Notes under the pieces: model-generated
Databases searched by the model: none
Told to the model about the DNA's origin: nothing
Seen by the model: the letters and a program-made list of their open reading frames with translations, nothing else
From: Tubulanus polymorphus
Taxonomy: Eukaryota; Nemertea; Palaeonemertea; Tubulaniformes; Tubulanidae
Assembly: GCF_964204645.1 (NCBI RefSeq)
Contig: NC_134025.1
Span: forward strand, 7,011,001 to 7,075,000
Length of the DNA stretch: 64,000 nucleotides
Direction: 5' to 3'
Shown: one piece after another, positions 56,401 to 64,000 of the stretch
Layout: the number at the start of each line of letters is the position of its first letter
Numbering within the stretch: the first letter of the stretch is position 1
Made by a program: the position numbers and the translations under genes

Positions 56401-59400
56401 ATTTCATTTTATGATGCAGTAAAGTAAGAACACTTTAGTTCTTAGCTCCTGAGTTATTCACCAAGTTACAAGGCGACAAAATAATAGAGGACCGTTAATA
56501 TCATTGCTTTAATATCATTTATAGGCCTTTTATTCATAATCAAGTCTAAAACTCCCTGAATTTAACTTAACTACGCCGGGGTGTTCATAATGGATTTTGT
56601 TTGCGCTACGGCAATTTGATTAACAGCGTAACTAATACAATCCAGATTTAAACACAGTCCCATTTATGGAGAATATGGTGTGACACTGATTAGGCCAGCG
56701 CACCACTGTATTACAGTGACCTAGGTCAATCAACAATTTATACAGCACTCTTGAGAGTGGATAATTGAGCCTGAATGCTATTTCTTCACGGCTGAAATTT
56801 GTATCAATTACCAAGATCCAGCGTGGTGGCCATTACATTGGATAATAGCTTTGGCCTATATGTTTGTATAATACCAAAAAAAAAATTATTCATAGATTGG
56901 GGAAGGAGTAATACATGTCATCAGTTACATGTACAGTAGGTAGCAAAGCATATTGGAAGCTACAATATAGAGCTATAATAGAGCGAATGAGAATGCAACA
57001 AGCAATTTCTTAAATCATCAATTACATTATCGCACAAGTTAATGAATTGTAAACACGATAAACTTCATATCGAAGCATAAGAATGGGTCAAGGTGAAAAA
57101 TTACAAAACTGCTGCCAGTGCGTTTCATGGAATTGTAATAGCTAATTGATTTAATGTGGAGAAACAGCTTTATTGCCATGTGTGTTCAGTTCACTCCAAA
57201 CAAAGACCTGACATTGTCTGTCTTTCTGTGAATTCTGTCCATACATATATTTTACACGTCCTTATAGATACACAAAGACAACAGTAAAAAACGTTGTGAC
57301 TGTCACAACTATGGTAAAAACTCTGATTTAGGTCCAATCTTTTTGCACCAAACAGATGACGGAAACTATTAAAAAACTTGAACACATAATACAAAGCAAA
57401 TTTTTCCCTATATCTTAAGTTCTAAAAGGCCAAAAATGTATCAGAGTTCTCATATCTACGTAATAAGGAGTTTTCACGGAGAAAATTTCATACTTCAAGG
57501 AAGCATCTGCATCGCTCTTTTATTTCCCAATTTCATTAGTCCTATATCAGACTGCTTATCTCGGTAAACTGTTACTTCAGTGGTTTTATTAACTAATTTT
57601 CATCCTTGACTACTGAACTCAATTTCTAATTCGGTAACCGCATCTAATAGGGTAACAAAAAGATCCTGGTTCTAACTGTATCGATTCTGGCATAGCCTGC
57701 GTACAACGCGAGCCTATTTCTCAAAATTAAAGGAGCTTTTAAAGGAGTTTCGAGCACCTTTTCTGTTTTTAGGAGTTTTTAGTGAATCAAGGGGTCGCAG
57801 GGGCCTTGTCACTTTTACCAGGACTTACCGTGTTATCACACATCCTCTGACCGTAGATCAGGTAGTCGTGCTTGATATCCCCATCCCCGATTGAACAAAC
57901 CCGCTTTTTCAGGCCGACTTTACTGAGGCCGCCGCCACCCATCGGCACCCAGCCTACGATTTCATCATCTCTCGTCATGACTTGTGCTTTCACCTGCACA
58001 AGTGTGTCATCACTGAAATAAACAGCAAAAAGCAAAAGTTGAATAAATGCCTCAGATGAATGACCAGCTGTACGACAATTTACACGTCCTCTTAATCATT
58101 CGACCTCCAATCGGAATAATTCTGTCTATTTGCCGCAGGCGATCTGAGTCAATAATGAAACAAATATCAAAATCAAACGACGACCTTCTATTTTTTGAAA
58201 CAAAGTATTTTAAAAAAAATCGATGGGTATTTAAACAAACATTCGAGGCACTGCCACTTAATAAATAGATAGATAAAACAATCGATTGCATCATATTTTC
58301 CTGGAATAACTGTGCACTCAAAAACGCGTTTTATTGCTCGAACATCTGTTCCGATAAAATTCAATTAAATATTGAAATGACAAGACCTGAAGTTAAGATC
58401 AAGGGTCCGATCTGACTATGGCAGTATTGGCTCATAAAGTCAGCCTATGTGGAGGACTGTGGAAAAAACGATCTTTCCAGACTATCCTCAGCATGTAAAT
58501 AACAAGTGATAGAACTTGGCATTCCCAGTATAAGTAAACCGCACGATTCAACCATTAAGCAACAAGTTTCAATATATTTTCCGATGTGAACTAAGCCAAA
58601 TTGCATATACTGGCTCGTTCTCAACAACACATCTATGTAGCCTAACCAGGGCGATGCTTGAGAGAGACGCCTGACCTAGATACATGCATCCAAATGTTCA
58701 GTTTTCGATGATTTTAGATTTAACAATCCAGGGGTGGCAGCCACCTGCACGGCAACTTACTGACTTACACGAGCCCGAGCCACAGGAGGATCTGAATCAT
58801 CGCCAAACCACAGGAATGTAATTAGAAGATCAGGATCATTTAGAACAGATTAAGCCAAGTTTACGTACAAACACACGGGCGGCTATGAAATTGCGGTTTT
58901 TTTTACTTACTTGGAACGCATTAACATTCTCTCCTTAAATAGGGGGTGTATGGGTGCAGTGCACCGGATAGGGACAAATAGAAAGTTGACAGATAGACGA
59001 CACCAGTGGAAGCAGACCTGTACTAACAATACAACTCAAGAGAACATAAAGAGGGTACATCCTGCATGACCCAATTCGCTACAATGTAAGCAGTATATTT
59101 CATTTGGCCTATACTCTTTTCTACTTCTAGACACGTGTTAATATAAATGTGTATATAGACCTAGGCAGAATAGCGTTGAACTGCTTCCGAGATGATTTTT
59201 CTCGATTTTCTAGACCAATGCTCTTAGAGCACTTCGCGTTCATCCATCTAAAATATATTTCTAAAATCACGACGAAGAAATGAAACCGACAGAGCCGCCA
59301 CATCTTCGAGAATAAACATTTTAACAGCCCTATCTATCACGATGGTTTCCGGCTAACTGTGAAAAATTAACCTCAACCTCGGCAAAGAAAAGAGTTTAAT

Positions 59401-61425
59401 GTTTAACTGTGTTCAGAAGAGGCAGTAATGTATATTTCAGTGCCAGGATAGATGATGGGCAAACGAAGCAGCAGAGCCGAGTGGGAACTCAAGTCACCCA
59501 GGTACAGGGTTAGCTCTGAGTGTTGAATGAAGGTAGAATTCCATTCATACACATGTGCTTCTGATCTATTTTGCTGCTTAATGCTTTTCAGTATCGTAGA
59601 AAGAAAGCTAAAGTAAGAGAGAATCCCATACATATTTTTCTTAACGGTTATTCAGGTAAAAGGTTGCAAACTGCGGAGACGGTGGGCAGGCCTATGAACA
59701 GGTGGGTATAGAGGCTACTAGACAGTTCGCAATACAACGTGACACATGTAATAAATCGAGCATCATCACCGAATTACATTAGATTTTGAGGTTAATTAAA
59801 TCTAAAGAGTACGGGTGAAACGTCGACCGTGACAGCTGGTCTCAGTTCATTGACTTCAGAAATGAATCAAACAAAATGTAGAGCTCTCTCCTGCTTTGAC
59901 CTTTCTGATAAAGTTAAACCCTCATTTGGTTTGAATCGTTATAATCGCTAGGCCTAAAGCAAATAAACGGAATTGATCGCACCAGAATTATGACTATACT
60001 AGGTACACAGAAATAACCATTTCGCGATTGATAGATAAAGACCAAATAATAATGCTGATTACATTCAGTCAAAAACAGGTCAACAAAACTTTAAACGTCA
60101 TAAGAAATACTTCATTGTTACAGCATATCTAGTAGCGTTTTGAAACAGTACTCTAGAAAATATAAAAAAACGTTTTAAATAGACATTTACTGGTGCAACA
60201 GGTTGCGGTACGATTACTTCAATCGGGGCAACTCTACCTTCACGAAACCGTTCGCAATTTAAGAATAACTACTCGTTTCATAGTCACATGACAGAAAATC
60301 CATTTCACAAAGAAACAAGTCATGAATTCATGAATGAAAACGTCTTTCTCCTAGGCTTACTTATAATAATGGCTACAATAAGCAACTCCGATAAGGGACA
60401 TATATTGAATGGGCGACTGAATATTATACTGTAAAACGACGAAGAACGATAGGTTACAAACCAACGAATTTGTACAAAATGCATCAGCAGTAATAACGGA
60501 GAGCACTCGATTATTACCGGAAAAATATTGCACTGAGATTGTGAGCGCGAAGCCGCTCAAGGTCATAATGAAGTAGATATTAAACCGACTTATCATTCAT
60601 CAACAAATTGCTATCCATGCAACCGCCTACCTACATGTTCCTGATTAAACCAACACCATCTTATTAGGCCTACTTCGGTACATGCTAATTTCATTAGATC
60701 AACATGTAGGCCTAGCCGATGTCAACAACACCGTCATCAAAACTCCTAGCCAGTAGGTTAATATTGGTAATTCAAGAGAAATATCACCAAGAAAATATTT
60801 TGGTCAACGACTCCTACGAAGGCCAGTCTAGTGTTGTACGTTAACTAGTTGTAGGCCTTACCGCTGCTGAGAATAGTCTTAGATAACGGTAAGGTAGTAG
60901 AAAGAAAGGGCTGTTAATGAACACTGGTTGATTGCATTGAAATACAGTTTTATTAATTTTCTTAGAAGAAACACACAGCTCACGACTAAGAGAATCGAGA
61001 AAATTGAGATTTCATGAATCAACGCAGGCAGCCAAGCCTGTGTAGTTTTATGAATGAACGTCATGACACTGGCCAGAAAATGGCCGACACAAATTTATTA
61101 CACACACGCACATCTGAAGACGTTTCGCCAGCTCATACACACTTCCACAATCAAACAAACGCTAAATTTAATATCCACGCCTATCCCGACGACATTCTAC
61201 GTCGAATGATAGCCGTTGTTTTTTTCGGGAAGACGTCAAAACGAGCGAAAATAAGGCCGACGAATCATTCTGACTGCTCTAGCACCGATAGACACACACG
61301 GGGCCATTGATTCAAAAACTGTGAGCACCACCACGAGCAAACAGCTTCAAATCTGCACTTATTCCTCGTCGTATCCAGCGCTATACTTACTGATTATAAT
61401 CTGTCATGATTTCATTTTCAATCAT
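50415..61425 (-). CDS. SPRED1: SPRED (Sprouty-related, EVH1 domain-containing protein)
   Basis: Membrane-associated inhibitor of Ras-Raf-ERK signalling. Five exons: 61391-61425, 57829-58012, 55750-55918, 51759-51823 and 50415-51317 (TAA). Phases close, giving 451 residues (human SPRED1 444). The EVH1 domain (about 13-127) contains [39 protein letters not shown] and KKFGLTFQ, with [15 protein letters not shown] closing it. A short acidic exon and a Ser/Thr-rich linker follow. A c-Kit-binding region is not clear. The Sprouty domain (about 341-451) is Cys-rich: [45 protein letters not shown] and a final [11 protein letters not shown]. The start is [11 protein letters not shown], with an in-frame second ATG at 61407. 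SPRED1/2/3 cannot be separated; likely a single invertebrate SPRED, so the symbol is nominal. Confidence 0.94.
52891..52913. repeat. (CATT)n microsatellite
   Basis: Five to six CATT units in the SPRED intron. Confidence 0.9.
53361..53412. repeat. (TA)26 microsatellite
   Basis: About 26 uninterrupted TA units. The tyrosine/isoleucine ORFs across it on both strands are artefacts. Confidence 0.95.
54738..55091. mobile_element. Degenerate inverted-repeat element, possibly hAT-like MITE
   Basis: The left end CAGGGTACATACAG matches the reverse complement of the right end, CAGGGTTCCTACAG, at 12 of 14 bases. The interior is rich in AAGGG/TTGAGGG words that recur in both halves. No target duplication was found and no transposase frame exists, so this is an old, damaged copy in the SPRED intron. 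Confidence 0.5.
55919..57828 (-). other. SPRED intron between the two EVH1 exons
   Basis: 1.9 kb without recognised exons or RNA genes. A G-run follows a T-run near 55967-55987. Otherwise featureless to me. Confidence 0.55.
58013..61390 (-). other. First SPRED intron
   Basis: 3.4 kb separating the 11-codon initiator exon from the first EVH1 exon. TAGGCCTA-type palindromes cluster at 59952, 60665, 60709 and 60851. No coding frame with support. Enhancers are possible but not visible. Confidence 0.55.
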
Positions 61426-63926
61426 GTGCGTGCATTTCGTCGTATTTCCGAGTCGAAATCGTCCACAACAACGAGAAGAAGTGTAAAATCCGAGGAGTAA
61501 AATAGAGCTGGGCAAACACAGCGCCAATACATGGGAATAGCAACCGGTGTGCGCCTACACCGATACCGGCGACCTAAAAAATAGTCCTCGCACGAAGAAA
61601 ATCGACCGAAATGATTTTCGACACTCTAAAGCTAACGGCAACCCAATATCAGCAAGTAAGTTTTATTTTCCTGTCTTAGTCAAGTCGTAATACCGTTTTG
61701 ATTTCATCGGGCGAAATAAGCAAGGTGGTTAGTCGCCGCGCACCGATATATCCGAGGCAATCCTGTACCGAGGGAAGTAGTACCGAACTTCATTATGCAA
61801 ATCAATTTTCAAGTATGTTGGAAATAAGGCGCAGTTTTTTCGAGATTGTGGAGTAAAACAGTCAGATTAAGTTAATTCGATTCGGTTCGCTGACTGACAT
61901 TCGCTTTTTAATCCGAAATGGTGAAATGCGAGGCAAAGCTCGTCCGGTACATTGATATTTCTCATGTAAATTATTTCTAGCTTCGGCCAATCAACAGAGC
62001 GAACGGCCACGTGATCTCAGTCATTATTATGATGACATCACTGATGTAGTATACACGGCACAATGCTACATTTTCATTCATACCGGCGGGGTAGTGTCGT
62101 CAGTAATGGTAGTCGTTTAGAAAGGCCGGGTGTGATTCACTAGTGATCGAGCGAACAGCTGGGGCACGAGCATCAATTTATTGTACACTACAGCACCGTT
62201 TCCAACGTTATTCTATTCGTCTAATGATTTGAATGGTTGACAATTTTAACCCCATAAAAAAAAAGATTCGATTCGATTTTTAAGCATTGGATTTTTTTGT
62301 GGCAATCGGAAAAACCCACCCAAACAACCAAACAGAATGCCTTACAACGTATTCGAATATCCTATCTAACCATGCGATTCATAACATGACCCCTGCCAAG
62401 AAGTCTGATTATTTTCATCTGTATCAAATTATTTAATGAAATATAGAAAATTCACGGATTGACTAATTAAAGATGATTGAATAATACCGATGAAATGGAA
62501 ACGGTAAGCCAAGATCTATTTCAATTATATATAGTATCGAGAAAACTCGCGCGCCAATTCGTCAAAACCTCCCACGCAATCGAGGCTCTAATCATCGACT
62601 GAATTAACGATTTTAAACGCTTACCTCAAAAATCGCGGTACTATTTTCATGTTATCCTACAGCGACATGAAATAAATTTTTGACACTTTTCTATTCTTTT
62701 TATTTATTATTTCATGATATTTCAAAAAGACGAGCGTCCTGCGTCGGAGAGTGACGCTAACTGTCAATAACAAAAGACGCGGTCTCGTGGCTGAAATTAT
62801 CGATATTGCAAAAAAGTACATGACCTTTTGGGGGGAAAAGTGCATGAATGGCGGGTAGTAACCTTGTACGCTCGCATAATCAATTTTTCTGACGATCCCC
62901 GTTGAAGGCCAATCAGATGCGAGCTTCGACTTGCCATCCCGGCAAGTACGCACGAACTTCATTAGATATTTTTTGCCATTCATAAAATGGAGTTTGTCAA
63001 GAACAATGAAATCTTTAAGTATATAGACCTACGTCTGCGTGAGTACGGCACAGCTGGTTGAATGTCAGATCGTGTGTCACTATTGAAACCGGACCAAACC
63101 AGAGATTTTTGTTCTCATTAAACGTCACCCAGGCCATCACAACAGAGATTTTTGGTTGATGATGATCATATCAATAAACACATATTCATTGGAAATCATA
63201 TTGGGACAGCTTTACCCAGTGAAACTGCAGATTAAAAACAACTCGGCCTCTATTTCCGCCAATTCACAATAGAACATCGAAATGATCGTCAGAAAAAAAT
63301 GCAACATAGTTTTCAAGAGTAAGTGAGCTGCTATGCTGCATTAACCATCAGAAATTTGTTCTTGCGTATTTCAGAGTATTAATCAGTGAGGGCGCGAAAA
63401 CTTGATAGTTTTTAGTATGGTCAGTAGAGTGCAGCACTTCCCGAGTAAGCACGGTAGCGCAAATAGCTGACGAATGAGCGAGAATATCATACGCACCGGC
63501 AGGGATTAAGTGCCCAATTTGAAATATGATTAATTGAAAGTTGTTAAAATCGCAATCAGAAACTATTTGAAAAAAAAAACTATACAGGTAAAACATACAT
63601 AGATGAAATGGATTAAGTAGACGTATGATTTACTTTCTGTAGTCACTTTACCGACGCCGCATCATGCAACCTAAAATGCTTAAATGTTTTCACTACATCA
63701 TGTCCTACATTATTACGGGTTAGGTAGGCAAACCGCTCGCAATTGCCATAAAAGTCATTTCGGTTCCCGACCGCGGAAAATAATTTCCAAAACTAGCTGA
63801 CTAGAATTAATCGGTTGACGCTAGTGCCTTGTGAAAAAAGAAACTATTAAAGTTGGGAAAATTATATTCCGTTATTTTATTCTAAAACACGAAAGATACT
63901 TTCGCTTATATACGTTTATATCTTAC
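61426..63926. other. SPRED upstream region
   Basis: Holds the SPRED 5'UTR and promoter. The stretch 61430-62200 is richer in CpG than the surroundings. Open frames at 62657-62983 and 63348-63596 on minus have no splice context or similarity I know. Confidence 0.45.
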
Positions 63927-64000
63927 CTGGAGTCGACAGTGGGCGAGAATCGGACCTTCATCCTGTCAAGTTCAATCGAGGCTCGGGTATATGCCGTCAG
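63927..64000 (-). CDS. Possible exon of a further minus-strand gene, cut by the window edge
   Basis: On the minus strand the last 74 bases are open in only one frame (TAYTRASIELDRMKVRFSP...). They end at a strong donor, GACTCCAG followed by GTAAGA. It could be an initiator exon starting at the internal ATG (MKVRFSPTVDS) or an internal exon. Too short to identify. Confidence 0.3.

Overview
The window is nuclear DNA of an animal, probably a marine invertebrate. It has many short introns with GT-AG borders, a low-GC background, AT-rich UTRs, microsatellites and small inverted-repeat transposons, with about eight single-copy conserved metazoan genes in 64 kb. The lineage cannot be fixed from the sequence. 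Frequent TAGGCCTA, TACCGGTA and TACATGTA palindromes and the gene content suggest a lophotrochozoan or basal deuterostome rather than a vertebrate or insect. Identities rest on exon-by-exon translation and remembered family motifs; no database search was run.

Left part (1-19 kb). ERMARD (+, 5' end outside the window) has a tRNA-Cys gene antisense in one intron. It is followed by SELENON (+), a complete selenoprotein N gene with an in-frame UGA Sec codon, a stem-loop 6 nt downstream of it, and a form-2 SECIS about 1 kb into the 3'UTR; a TA-flanked MITE lies between stop and SECIS. Convergent to it are DDHD1 (-, 15 exons and a possible microexon) and a mitochondrial carrier of the SLC25A45/47/48 group (-, 5 exons).

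Middle (19-43 kb). The carrier shares an ~0.8 kb divergent promoter region with an MSK kinase gene (RPS6KA5/4 type, +, 16 exons), whose C-terminal tail is longer than I recall for human MSK1 and carries SUMO-interacting-like motifs. An unrecognised single-exon 616-aa gene (-) is divergent from SAYSD1 (+, 2 exons). COG2 (-, 17 exons) converges on SAYSD1. A 44-codon ORF sits head-to-head with COG2.

Right part (43-64 kb). About 7.5 kb without recognisable genes and rich in simple repeats is followed by a SPRED gene (-, 5 exons over 11 kb: EVH1 exons, long introns, Sprouty-domain last exon). Its upstream region holds no clear gene except a possible exon at the right edge.

The genes do not form a pathway. 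They are housekeeping or signalling genes: ER membrane and calcium redox (ERMARD, SELENON, SAYSD1), lipid turnover (DDHD1), Golgi tethering (COG2), mitochondrial transport (SLC25) and MAPK signalling (MSK downstream of ERK/p38; SPRED as Ras-ERK inhibitor). The strongest non-routine content is the complete selenocysteine-recoding apparatus of SELENON.
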